Notes under the pieces: model-generated
What the model saw: only the letters and a program-made list of their open reading frames with translations
Database searches by the model: none
Told to the model about the DNA's origin: nothing
Translations under genes and position numbers: made by a program
Shown: positions 23,596 through 34,471 of the stretch, piece after piece
How the letters are laid out: each line of letters starts with the position of its first letter
How positions within the stretch are numbered: the first letter of the stretch is position 1
Source: Dasypus novemcinctus
Taxonomy: Eukaryota > Chordata > Mammalia > Cingulata > Dasypodidae
NCBI RefSeq assembly: GCF_030445035.2
Contig: NC_080677.1
Coordinates: 158,535,169 to 158,599,168 of the forward strand
Length of the DNA: 64,000 nt
Direction of reading: 5' to 3'

Positions 23596-24069
23596 CTGCG
23601 AAAGACGCGGCAGACTGAAGGCTGGGCAGAGAAACGTGTTCTTAATGCGAATCCCCCTCGGTGGGTGCCAGCCCATGGTAAATGGGACCTTTGGAGGGCG
23701 TTACTTTTAGTGAAGGGGTGGCCAGCTGGACCAGGGTGGACCTTCACCCTGTTACTGGGGACCCCAGAGAGAAGGCCCTGGAGAGAAGGCCGCTTGGAGG
23801 GGTCTCTAGCTGGCAGAAGCTGGGCGGGTGGAGGAGGTGCTGCCACACGCACTGCCACGTGACGGAAAAGCCAAGGACCCGGGGGCCACCGGCAGCCAGC
23901 CAGAACCAGCGCCACCCTCTTTAGGAGCCAGCATGGCTGAGGGACTTCTCCTAGCCTCAAAGCGTGAGTCCCCAAATTCCCGTGGTTGAACCAACTCGTT
24001 GTACGGGATTTGTTTTAGCAGCCGGGAAACTAAGGCAAGGACCTCAGCCTAATATCAAAAAAGCAATGA

Positions 24070-24481
24070 GGGAGGTGGATTTGGCTCAACAGATGGAGCA
24101 TCCGCCTACCATATGGGAGGTCCAGGGTTCAAACCCTTGACCCGTGTGGAGCTGGCCCATGCGCAGTGCTGATGCGTGCAAGGAGTGCCCTGCCATGCAG
24201 GGGTGTCCTCCACGTAGGGGAGCCCCACACGCAAGGAGTGCGTCCCGGAAGGAAAGACTCCCGGTGTGAAAAAAGTGCAGCCCGCCCAGGAGTGGCGCCG
24301 CACACATGGAGAGCTGACGTAGCAAGATGATGCAACAAAAAAAACGCAGATTCCCAGTGCCGCTGACAAGAATACAAGCGGACACAGAATAACACACAGT
24401 GAATGGACACGGAGAGCAGACAACTGGGGCGGGGCGGGGAAGGGGAGAGAAATTTAAAAAAAAAATCTTAAAAAAAAAAAA
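24070..24481 (+). mobile_element. DAS-type SINE, long form
   Basis: Head GGTGGATTTGGCTCAACAGA with B box GGGTTCAAACCC, body from GACCCGTGTGGAGCTGGCCC to GAGAGCTGACGTAGCAAGAT, tail GGGAGAGAAATTTAAAAAA then poly(A). Flanking AGCAATG at 24062-24068 and 24483-24489 is a short TSD. Confidence 0.88.
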
Positions 24482-24539
24482 GAGCAATGGCAGTTACCTA
24501 TTGACACTTCATATCCATGTCCAAGGCTGAACTTCCAAC

Positions 24540-25270
24540 CCCCTGTCCCAACCTCCATCTTAGTTGATGGCAATTCCATCCTTGAGCCCACTTCGACTTC
24601 TCTTTTTTTCACACCCGACATCCCCTCAGTCAGGAAATCCTGCTGGCTCTCCCTTTGAAATATATGCAGAATCCAAAAGCTTCCAATGGGCTTCTTGCTT
24701 CCATCCTAGCTCCTTCCAGTTTATTCCCAACAGCAACAGGGCATGCCTTCAACTCTAAGTCAGATCTAGTCACTCCTCTTCTCATAACCCTGCAACAGCC
24801 CCTCAATTTTGCTCCGAGTAAAAGCCGAAGATTTTACGCTGGCCTAGCAGACCTGCTTCCCATCTCTTTCTCTTCCAACCACATCCCCTATTACTCGCCG
24901 CCTTGCTCACTGACCTCCAGCTGCTCAGCTCTTCTTGTTGCTCCCCAAGCACAGCAGGCAGGCTGCTGCCCTACAGCCTGGCACTGACTGTTCCCTCTCC
25001 TGCAACACTGTTCCCCATTATGCCCTGCAGACCTTTGCTTAAGTCTTCTCTTCTCAATGAGTCCAGGCCTCACCACTTTATTTAATACTGCTCAACTTTT
25101 TCTTCTTAATACTTTTCGATTATTAATGTTTATATTATTTACTTATTTTTTATGCTTAGTGATTATTATCTTAGCTTCCCACTAGAATATAAGCACCACA
25201 CAAATGCAGAGATGTTTATCTTTTTTGTACACTGTCATATCCCAAGTATCCAGACTAGAGCTTGAAAATA
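24540..25270 (+). repeat. L2 LINE, RT C-terminus to 3'UTR
   Basis: Sense L2 text is recognisable: GATCTAGTCACTCCTCTTCT, CATAACCCTGCAACAGCCCC, GAGTAAAAGCCGAAGATTTT, CTCGCCGCCTTGCTCACTGA, then CTAGAATATAAGCACCACAC in the 3'UTR. The copy is heavily mutated and not coding. Confidence 0.6.
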
Positions 25271-25633
25271 TTTTTTAAATAATTGAATTGCATTTGAAGT
25301 GGGAATGTAAGTAATATGGAAAATTGAGTAGTTTCTAAATTATACATTTTTTATTACACTTAAAAATTCTAATTGTCCACTGACGAATCTTCATCACTTC
25401 ATTAATTACTAAGATAGCACAAACTATTTTTGTGATCCTTACTCTTAACCATTTCTAGCCCACTTTGTTTTAATGCTATTTAAATTAAAGCAACCTCTCT
25501 CTCCTTAACTGTACACTGTCTATGAGCATGCCTACTGTGGATGGAGATTAAATTCTAGTTTCAGTTTTCCAAGTACTAAAGTACTCTCATCCCTAGTTTG
25601 ACATTATCCTTTGTAAATGCATGTGCATGCTTT

Positions 25634-25846
25634 TTTTTTGATGTTGGAATTTTAAAAAATTATTATTTTTTCCTTCCCGCCTTGTTTGCACTCACTGTCT
25701 GCTCTGTGTGTCCATTTGCTGTGTGTTCTTCCATGTCCGCTTGCCTTTTTTTCTTCTCACCTTTCTCTTTAGGAGACACCAACCCATCCTGGGACCTCTG
25801 GTGTGGGAGAGAGGCACTCGATTACTTGAACAACCTCATCTCCCCC
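25634..25846 (-). mobile_element. Short DAS-type SINE with 11-bp TSD
   Basis: Reverse-complement SINE with body CTGTCTGCTCTGTGTGTCCA, head around 25780-25846 and T-rich tail at the left. Flanked by GTGCATGCTTT at 25623-25633 and 25847-25857. A single-headed relative of the two-headed copies. Confidence 0.75.
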
Positions 25847-25874
25847 GTGCATGCTTTCTAAATATTTTTTAAAA

Positions 25875-26085
25875 AAGCATATTCAGAACAGTGATTACCT
25901 TTGAGGGTAAAAAAGGACCATGCCATTGGGAGCTGGCCACAGCAGGTATTGGTAATATTCTATTTCTTAAGTTGGGTGTTAGGTACCAGATGTTGGCTTT
26001 CTTAGTATTTGTTGTACCTCACACAAATATCATACAACATCTTTTGTATGTATGGAATATTTCATGATAAAAAAAATGAAGGAAA
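25875..26085 (+). repeat. Old L1-type 3' end
   Basis: AGTGATTACCTTTGAGGGTA lead-in and terminal GAATATTTCATGATAAAAAA are typical of ancient L1 3' ends. Confidence 0.4.
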
Positions 26086-26694
26086 AAACCCAAAAGGCAC
26101 AAAACATAAATCTAGTCTAACATTAACTTGTTCTAATATCATTTTTTATTTCTTTCCAAGATGACGGGCTATAGCTCTCTGGACATCAATCTTCCAGCCA
26201 GTTGTGTGGACACATAACTGTTGTGTGATTTAGCATTTACTGCCTGTCCCAGCTTCCAGCCATCTCACTGATGAGTCTGTGGTATGGGACCAAATCAGAA
26301 TGATCCCCAGCAGAATTAGACAAAAACGATCACTTCACTGCTTCAGTTGATTTAATTTAGCAGGCTGTCATGAGGGATTAGAAAATAAGATAGAAAATGA
26401 AAACATGATGGCTGCTAAAGCAGACAATTTTTTCCAAAATACGTACATGATGCTAATAACTTCAGAAGAGATGCTCATCTCTTGCTCTTCCACTCTAACA
26501 AGGCAGCTTGGCGCCGCCTGTTCACCCTCCTTTCCCCGCCAGGGACTCCGACTCCGATGTGGGCTACAGCCCACGACAGCATCCCTCTGCAGTGCTCGTG
26601 GAAGACTGGGCCAGACTCCACGAGGAGAGCGCTGTGCTGTCGTCCACCTGAGCCCCAGCCCCTTGTCAGCACCTCGGGTGCTGCCTCCGTTCAA

Positions 26695-26990
26695 AGGTTA
26701 GCTCTGCATCTTACTCGCTGTATGAGTTTTCCAACCTCTCGGCGATTTTGTTTCCTCAGTGAAGAAAGTGGGTAACAAGAGTAATATCCTGGAATGCGGG
26801 ATTGATGCCACATCTAACTTGGCTAGCACAGCACGCAACAGAAGCCGACTAACTGAAATTAGCATTATGTACTGTCCCCATTTGGTGATGGAAGAGGAAA
26901 CCGAGTTGACAGAGAACAAACGGAGAGAGCTCTCAGAAGTTGATTCTGAATGCTTCAGATCCAGAGCCCACGCCCAGGCAGCGACTAGAA
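26695..26990 (+). repeat. MIR SINE, followed by an antisense MIR-like piece
   Basis: 26695-26845 shows CTCTGCATCTTACTCGCTGT, TTTTGTTTCCTCAGTGAAGA and GTGGGTAACAAGAGTAATAT in sense MIR order. 26865-26990 (CCATTTGGTGATGGAAGAGG and later) resembles MIR in reverse, at low confidence. Confidence 0.45.
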
Positions 26991-27139
26991 ACGGAGCCCT
27001 GAATTCAGGCTCCAGAATACGGCAGGAGCAGGTGGGCGGGCTGGGGCGCTGCCACGTTTCGGCTGGCGCGTGCCTCTGGCCTTGCGGTCGAGGGCCCCCA
27101 GCGAGCCCCAGGGGCTTGCGACATAGTTTTTGAGCTTAC

Positions 27140-27245
27140 ATTTTGTTTTAATTAGAGAAGTTGTAGGTTTACAGAAAAACTGTGCGGAAAGTCCATACAG
27201 GGTTCCCATTCAGGCTTGCAACACTTCGATGGTACAAGCCACAAG
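27140..27245 (-). repeat. L1 3' end, antisense fragment
   Basis: GAGAAGTTGTAGGTTTACAG, AAAAACTGTGCGGAAAGTCC and CAGGGTTCCCATTCAGGC match the antisense 3' terminus of placental L1 elements. Confidence 0.6.
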
Positions 27246-27249
27246 CGGA

Positions 27250-29000
27250 ACTGGGGGATTCTGCACATTTAGCAAACACTGTTTGAGTCCTGAGCGTGGT
27301 GCCAGGGATTCAGCGGCAAGGGGCCACGTCCTCAGGCCCCAGGGGCCCCTCGGGCCTGCTCTGCCGCGGGCACATGGCTGTCTCGGTGCCGCTCCCGAGT
27401 GCCCTGCTCCCTCTTCTCAGGAGAAACCTACTCATTACTTCAGATACACCGCAGCTTCCTGTAAAGTCATGTTTCTCCAGATAAATCTAATAGTCACAGA
27501 GAAACATCACTCTATGACCAGTTACGTCATTCTAGAATCTTAGGGCCTGACCTTTATCATGTACCAGGATTTATAATAAATGCTTCAACTTTAAGACACT
27601 TGCCACTTAGGAGGACAGAAATGACATAAAACACACATTTTCATACCGAAAATACTATGTTTAGTGATAAAAAATTATTCTATTTCGAGGTGAGAATTCC
27701 TCAGATCTTTCTATCACCTATAAAATAAACTCATGAGGTTCTATAAAATTGTGAAGATTGTGGTTTGATAGACTACAAAATGCAAAGTTAGCTAATTAGA
27801 AGATTTGTTTACTCAATAAAGGGATTTAGGTATAAAAATAGTTAAAATGGAAAAGAATTAGAAGCAAAAATATTTTTTGAAAGTAGGATGGCTTAAAGAA
27901 AATTCAAAATGGCATATCAAACAGATATTAATGGTAGTGAACTTTAGGAATAGCTCATTCTGATAATATCTGTAAATTTTTACTTAAAATTAATTAAAGG
28001 ACAACAAATAGCAGGGGATTGATATTTTACCCACTTTTTAAAGGATATAAAATAGAAAACATTTAATGTATACTACATAAACAAGTAAATATTGTATTAG
28101 GATTTAAAATAACTAACACCATAAAATAATCCATATTACAAAATTATGTTGCTTGAAAAATAGCAACTGAGGAATTTTGGAATCTGACGTTGATGTAGTC
28201 AAGCGTGGGTACATCAATTCCTTACCTCAGTTTTTCAATAGCATGGAAATTTGACAGCCCTCTTATAGGCTAGAATTGACTCTACTTTGAGAGCAACTTC
28301 TCAGAAACAAAAGGCCTGGGAGGTGTTGCTATTTCAATTTGACAGAATCTGTTATCATTGTTCCCTCCTCCATTCTTTTTTTATTAGTGAGCAGCAATTC
28401 TAACTTGGCCAGTATTCCAGAGACGGCAAGCTCAAATAAGTATAGTGCTTCTTCAGTTGCTATTTTAATGGCGACCATAATCTCTAGTCTAATAATTTCA
28501 CTTAACCAATAAATTATCTGAGGAGCCAGAAGATAAAGGACTTAATCTTGGACATCCATGTCTAGCTAATGGCAGATAAGGAACTAGAACCTATGGCCTC
28601 TCGAAGACCCAGAAGAGACAGAAATGATACTAACAGTGTCAAAGTGACTAGGTTTTAATAGCCTGAAGATGTCCTTAAACTCCTCAGACCTTTCACAACA
28701 CATGGAGCAGACAGGAAACACCATCCGGAAGACACGACAGAGGCTTCTCGGCGCACACCTGCGGATTTCGCTAGTTTGCGTTGCTGTCACACTGCCCGGT
28801 GCCAGCCTGGCCCGAGCAAAAATCACCCCTGGAGGCTCTCCCCAAAGGACCAAGGTGCGCTTTCTGGAAGTTTGGTTTGTAGAGCCAGAATTTAAAGGTC
28901 GTAGTAGCAGGTACCCTCGCCTCTGTAAATCCCACCACGACACTCTTTTGAAGACGCCGTTCCCTTTTCCCTGACACCGCCTTAACACTTCTTTCTGAAC
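27250..29000. other. No gene recognised; AT-rich with possible L2 piece at left
   Basis: 27255-27410 may be antisense L2 (CAAACACTGTTTGAGTCCTG). 27540-28160 is strongly AT-rich. 28584-29084 carries a 166-codon minus-strand frame beside the CpG island with no recognisable domain. Confidence 0.35.
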
Positions 29001-29079
29001 CAGCACCGTCAGCCACGCAGCGCGGGGGCCATGGCGTGAATCCGATTTCTCTCCCCAGAAGGCAAGTAAGAGAGAGAGG

Positions 29080-29099
29080 CGCACCCAGGGGGCGCTGCA
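29080..29099 (+). promoter_or_regulatory. CTCF-like motif at CpG island edge
   Basis: GCACCCAGGGGGCGCTGCAG holds the CTCF core AGGGGGCGCTG with the upstream C-rich part. It lies about 55 bp upstream of a TATA box. Motif match only. Confidence 0.5.
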
Positions 29100-29153
29100 G
29101 CAGTCCCCGGGCCGGGACCTCCAGGAGATAGAGACCTCCTCGTGGCCTTCGAG

Positions 29154-29160
29154 CTATAAA
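29154..29160 (+). promoter_or_regulatory. Candidate TATA box
   Basis: GCTATAAAACGG is a canonical TATA context. A start site would be expected about 25-30 bases downstream (near 29185), leading into the CpG island. The setting (CTCF-like site upstream, CpG island downstream) makes a plus-strand promoter plausible, but no transcript or coding exon is identifiable. Confidence 0.4.
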
Positions 29161-29218
29161 ACGGCCCGCCTGGGCTCCGTCCCAGTCCAAATTGTGGAAC
29201 TCGTGCCTGGCGTCCAAT

Positions 29219-29247
29219 TCCCCCTCCCCCCTCCCCCCCCCCCCCCT
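29219..29247 (+). repeat. Poly-C tract
   Basis: C-runs interrupted by single T residues and ending in a run of about 15 C. It can form an i-motif, or a G-quadruplex on the minus strand. Confidence 0.7.
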
Positions 29248-29339
29248 TATTTTGAAATGTAAAGGAGAATAACCTGGGGGTGGTAATTTTGAAAAGAAAA
29301 AAAGTGCCTGAAACGTAAAGGCAAGAAGCACCCTCAGCC

Positions 29340-30560
29340 CTAGCAGGTGCCTGCACGGACGCTTCCCAGTCCCCCTCCGGCTCTGCGGGGCGCTCAGACC
29401 CGCGGCGTCCCTCCAGGTGCCGCCAGGTGGGGGCTCCTGGACGGGCCGCGCAGGCGGCGGCTCGGGCCAGGCTGCCCCGACGACCCTGCAGCCAGTGCCC
29501 GGGCAGGAAACTTGTCAAATCGGACGCGACCGGTGGCCGGGAAGACGGGCTCGAGCCCCGGGCCCCGCGCGCGCTGCGTCCAGGGTCCCCGGGGACTCGC
29601 TGCGCCGGGGGCCAAGTGCGGGCGCGCGTCCCCCGCGGCCGCTGGGGCAGCCCGGCCGGCCGGGGCCCGACGGCCTCGGCACAGGGTGCCCGGGGACGCG
29701 CCGGGGGCTCGAAGGGCCGCTTACCTCGACGGCCTGCGGGGCGCGGCGGCGCGGGGCGGCGGGCGCGGCGGGGACGGCGACACGCTGCGTTCGGCGGCGC
29801 GGGCCCGAGGTCCGCTTCCTCCGGGAGGAAGTGGTGTCAGCCCTGCCCCCGCGCGGCGCTCGCCGCCTTGCCTCGAGCTTGGCGACAAAATCGCGGGCGC
29901 CCGCGGCGGATGAGGGGCCCCCCAAATTCGGGGTTGCCTTATCCAACGTATCGGCTCTGGGCTGAATTTCCTCTTAGCCCCCACTCCCCCCTCCCGCAAC
30001 ACAACAACCCTGGGGAACTTTGCAAACATTTATTTGTACGTTTGCTAATTCAAGTGGGGCCTCCCTCGGTCCCTCGCCCGTCCCCACGCCGCGCGCCCTG
30101 CTCCCTGGGGCGTCCCCTCGCGGATGCCCCCGTCTCGGTCCCCTAGATGCATCTGGGGTGAGGGGTTTGGGCCAAACGGTGGCTCCACACCGCGCGGGAA
30201 CCCGGTTCCTTTCGCAACGGCCCTCCCGAGCGTTTGCTTCAGCGCGTGGCGCGCTTCCTCTTTCGGACGGTTGCGCAGGGGCCCCAGGGGCTCCGACCCC
30301 AGCCCGCCCGCAGGGGACGCGACGGCGCCCCGGGAGCGGCCAGGTCTCGGCTGTCAGGTTGGCAAAACCCCAGCAGCTGGCGAGGCGGTGAAGAGACGGT
30401 CACGCACACGTGCTGCGGGAGGGGGGGGGGCGGATCCCGCAGTGTCTACTTAAGGGACGGAGCATTTACCCTCTGACCCAGCGGCCCCGCAGCTGGGTTG
30501 CGTCCCAAAGGTGCTCCGAGGGAAAGAAGTCCCCTGGGCGTCGCCCCGGGCGCCTCGGGG
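29340..30560. promoter_or_regulatory. CpG island
   Basis: About 1.2 kb of strongly GC-rich DNA in which CpG is retained at high density, including many CGCG and GCGC words, with almost no repeat content. It is the only full island in the window and contrasts with the CpG-poor flanks. Overlapping open frames in all orientations (up to 239 codons, 29427-30146) are low-complexity Ala/Arg/Gly/Pro translations expected from GC-rich DNA and are not called as genes. ETS-like CTTCCTCCGGGAGGAAG at about 29815-29831 is nearly palindromic. Most likely a promoter or 5' exon of an unseen gene; direction unknown, with the upstream TATA box hinting at plus. Confidence 0.75.
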
Positions 30561-30654
30561 CTGCCCGTGCCTGCCCGTGCCTGGAAGTGACCCTGACAGT
30601 TGCGGGTAGAGTTCCCTCAGGGAAAGCGCCCGGGGAGTCCGAAAACCCCGTTGA

Positions 30655-30970
30655 GTCAAAATCAGTTAGGATTGGTACTGCTCAGTGGGCACAGAGTTTC
30701 TGTTTGTGATGGAGAGTGTGGGTGATGAACGGTTGGCAGGGTGGCAGGCAAGGGGACTGCAATTAAGCCACTTAATTGTATACGTGGTGAATGGGAAATT
30801 GTACTTTGTATATATGTTACCACAATAAAATTAAGAAGAAAACAAAACATAGAATTGTGCAACACAAAGAGTGAACCCTAATGTAAACTATGGACTTTAA
30901 TAATATAGCTTCATCAGTTGTCACCAGTGCACCATACTAAACAGCTGTCTTCCAGGGGCTTAGATGTGGG
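30655..30970 (+). repeat. L1 3'UTR fragment
   Basis: GGCACAGAGTTTCTGTTTGT, AAGCCACTTAATTGTATACG, then GTGCAACACAAAGAGTGAAC, CCTAATGTAAACTATGGACT and GTGCACCATACTAA are in sense L1 3'UTR order. It abuts the right edge of the CpG island. Confidence 0.65.
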
Positions 30971-31079
30971 AAAGGTGGTGGAGACATAAAGATATAAATT
31001 AGACACATACATTCATAAGGTAATTTCAGACCGTTCATTTGTTTAATAAGAAAGAGTACTTAATAAGGAAACAGTACCT

Positions 31080-33300
31080 TCTCTTCTTCTTGAAAACAGT
31101 AATGAAGAAAACAGAATTCCTGCTTTCATGGATGTTTCATTTTAGCTGGGAATAGCATGAAAGGGGAGGGCGGGAACAGGGAGATGGGCAGGGACGGGAC
31201 CAAGAAGGGCCATGGGCAGTGGTGAGCACTTTGGATTTTATTCTAATTTTTTTCTGCAAGTGAGCAGGAGGGTTGGATCTATGCTGTAAGCCATCACTCT
31301 CAGTGGTGACTGTTTTGAAGATGGATTGAATGAGGCAAGTGAAGAAGCAGAGAACTCTTAGTAGGCTGTGGCAGTACTACAGAGGAAAGATGATGGTAGC
31401 TGTGACGAGGGTTCTAACAGGGGCGATGGGAAGAAGAGTTTGGAGTCAAGATACATACTTTTCACAGCAGAATCAGAAGCATTTGGTGATGGACTGCTGG
31501 GGTAGCAGAAGGGAATAGGAATTGAACATTAACTGGCTTGGGAGTTCAGCAGCGACCAAGCTATATGGGATGGCATAGTCAACGTCAAGGACCGTTTTCT
31601 TATCCTAAGAGCAATGAGTCTGTGCTAAAATAGTTTAAGCCAGAAGGTGGTGGGATTTATGTTTTGGAAAAATCACTAGGTGTAGTTTGGAGAAATGGTC
31701 AGATGAAGAAAAGAATGGATGCAGGAAGACTTCTGAGATAGGCTGGGTGAGAGATTATAATGACATAGTTAGGGATCAGTTGGAAAAATATTGTGACGAA
31801 CCGACATGGGCTGACTGCAGAAGAGGGAGGAGCCAAGGCTTAGTCCTAAGAATCAGGGTTGTATGACAATGACACTGCCCTTTGCTGAGAAGAGGAGGGT
31901 CGCTGGAAGCTGATGTGGCCAGAGGGAGAGAATTAATTTTATTTTAATTAGCCTCTGAGACATCTCAAGTGGAGACGTCAAGTAGACAGTGGTGTACTCC
32001 GGTCGGTTGCTCAGTGGAGAGACGTGATTTAGAGTAATTTTTCAGTCATTTGCATTTAGATGGTGATTGATGAGAATGCCTAAGGACAATGGCGTGAGAA
32101 GAGAAAAGGGCCTAAGGCTAAGCCTTCAGGAGCTTCACCCTTCACTGCAGAGGAAGGTTGAGCTGCCAAGGAGACCAGTGAGAGCTTTAAAGGGGTGGGA
32201 GGAAAACCTGGAGAGGGCAGTGTCACGGAAGGCACAGGAGCAGGGTGGGAGGGAGCGGAGAGCAGCAATGGCCAAGGACGTTGAGAGGACAAGTAGGATG
32301 GAGACAGGCTCATGTGCGTTGTCCTTGGGGAGAGCTATTTTCTAACTCCACCACGGGGCAGGTTGGCCAGAGTGGTGGAGGAGCAAGTGGGTGTTAAGAA
32401 ATGAAGACTGTGAGCAAAGCAACCCTTTTGAGGACTTTGCCTGAAGAGGAGGAGAGGAACAGGAGGGCAGTGGGAGGGGGACAGAGAATTGAGGAAGATT
32501 TTTTAAAGTTTGTTTTAAAAATGTTTTTAAAATAAGAAGAATCCAGATGAGAGAGGGGTCGAATATCAGAGAGGAGGGATGATAGATGGTGAAAAGTTCT
32601 CAAGGCTGAGGGAAGTGGGTAGGATCCAAAGCACAGGTAAGTGAATGGGTCCTCCCATAAGAGAAAGGAATGCACCTCTATTTACCACAAAGGAAGGAGG
32701 TGAGTTTGGTAGCTGCAAGATAAGGAAGCTCTCATCTGATACCTTCTATTTTCTCTGTAAAGTAAGAAGTAGGGCGGTCTGCTTTTGGTGAGATAGGAAG
32801 TGGACAGTCATCGAGTTGGGAAGCTGGAGAAAATTTGATGCAGTCCATGCAGAGAATGGGAGAGTGGGCTGATCACAGAAATATGTGGGAATTTCCAGGC
32901 AGCCTGAGGGTCCTTTTGAAACTGGTGATCATGGATTATGGTGGAAGCAATCTGCTCTGTGTCGTTGTCCTGTAGGGCTAGGTCAATTCAGTTAGGAGAG
33001 TTTGGCCACTTTTGGAGTGGCTGAACAAGCCAGCTGAAGGTTGAGGTCCAAGGGTAGTTACCTCACCTGGAGATAGTGAGACTGTGGGTGTTGACAATGT
33101 CCAGGGGGTGACCAGGAGCCTGGGTGACCAAGGTGGCCAAGGTGAAAAACCAAGGAGTTTGTGCATCTTCACAGGCAACTGATGTAGTCACTCAGGATAA
33201 GGGTGACCACAATTTATAGTTAAGCCTGGCACACTTTTGAGAGTACCAAAATGCTCACTGGATGGGAAGCCAGGAAACAGGTGTACTGGAAGTCAGGTTC
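31080..33300 (-). repeat. Long antisense L2 LINE, about 2.2 kb
   Basis: Antisense L2 text runs almost continuously: GAACAGAATTCCTGC-like 3' part, TTGGATTTTATTCTAA, TGGTAGCTGTGACGAGGGTT, CATCTCAAGTGGAGACGTCA, GGCTAAGCCTTCAGGAGC and CAAGTAGGATGGAGACAGGC. Relative to L2 it spans from near the 3' end into the reverse transcriptase region. Stops are frequent on the coding strand, so it is a fossil. A small AT-rich disturbance lies at 32505-32540. Confidence 0.65.
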
Positions 33301-33304
33301 CAGA

Positions 33305-34030
33305 GTTTCTAAATGACAGAGCTGGAGTGGCTGGGAGGTTGGGGATGACAGTTCCAAAGAGATAGATAAGGTAGTTTAGCTAAATGGTGTGGACCTCAAG
33401 AGAGAAGTTTGTTTTGTTTGCTTTATCATTAGTTTAATTTTTAATAAAAAAGATCGGCCACTAAGGGCCTGCAAGTCGCAATGGAGAGCAAGAAGACTGG
33501 CAAACTAATGTTCTGAACCCAAGATACATGAGGAGAGAATAAACTGCTTTCCCTGGGAGTGGGAATGCGTTCTCAGGGCAGAGTTAGGGCACCATGGTGG
33601 AGGAAGCATTCCCCAAATAGCTTCAAGATACGGGAGTGCCCGGAAAAGGGTTTGGGTGATGGGGAAGAGAATGGCAGTTTGAGTCACAGGTCACGAGGAG
33701 CAGAATATCTTGGGGAGGATGGTGTGGGAAAAAATTGCATAGAAGGCTTCCTCTTTGGGTAGTGACTAATAACAGGGTCTTCCTCAAATCTCTCTGAGCA
33801 CCATGGCCAGACGACATGTGCTATGAGACTGTAGGGAAGCTTAACTGAAATCAAGTTGCGTTTTAACTCTTTGGGCAAGCTCACCAAATCCAACATGTAT
33901 TTTGTTCCATTTCCTCCTGGTCAAAGACCACTCTCACCTTCTGGCAAGGGAGCTGGGTTTTCCTGAAATATTAATCTTGTTTACTTCTTCTTCTTTTTTT
34001 TTGGGTAGGGATATATATTTTTTTAGGGAA
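33305..34030. other. No gene recognised
   Basis: Unique sequence without supported features. Short opposing frames at 33505-33900 have no recognisable content. Confidence 0.4.
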
Positions 34031-34045
34031 TTGACATTTTATAGT

Positions 34046-34453
34046 GGGAAGTGGACTTGGCCCAGTGGTTAGGGCGTCCATCTACCACATGGGAGGTCTA
34101 CGGTTCAAACCCAGGCCTCCTTGACCCGTGTGGAGCTGGCCCATGCGCAGTGCTGATGCGTGCAAGGAGTGCCCTGCCACGCAGGGGTGTCCCCCGCGTA
34201 GGGGAGCCCCATGTGCAAGGAGTGCGCCCCATAAGGAGAGCACCCAGTGCAAAAGAAAGTGCAGCCTGCCTAAGAATGGTGCCACCCACACGGAGAGCTG
34301 ACACAACAAAATGACGCAACAAAAAGAAACAGATTCCCATGCAGCTGACAACAACAGAAGTGGACAAAGAAGAAAATGCAGCAAATAGACACAGAGAACA
34401 GAAACCGGGGGAGGGGAGGGGAGAGAAATAAACAAATAAATCTTTTAAAAAAA
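34046..34453 (+). mobile_element. DAS-type SINE, long form, 12-bp TSD
   Basis: A box TGGCCCAGTGG, B box GGTTCAAACCC, full body and tail AAACAAATAAATC then poly(A). TSD ACATTTTATAGT (34034-34045) and ACACTTTATAGT (34454-34465), one mismatch. One of the best-preserved copies in the window. Confidence 0.92.
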
Positions 34454-34471
34454 ACACTTTATAGTTTTGCC

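Noticed and set aside
28584..29084. 166-codon minus-strand frame beside the CpG island
   Set aside because: Length is notable, but the translation shows no recognisable domain and its start overlaps the TATA/CTCF-like region on the other strand. Kept only as a note.
29427..30146. 239-codon open frame in the CpG island
   Set aside because: Translation is low-complexity Ala/Arg/Gly/Pro with other long frames open on both strands at the same place, as expected in GC-rich DNA with few stops. No domain, and no initiation or splice context that singles it out.
32067..32345. 92-codon plus-strand frame rich in Arg/Glu
   Set aside because: Lies antisense within the L2 element; purine-rich antisense of the reverse-transcriptase region.
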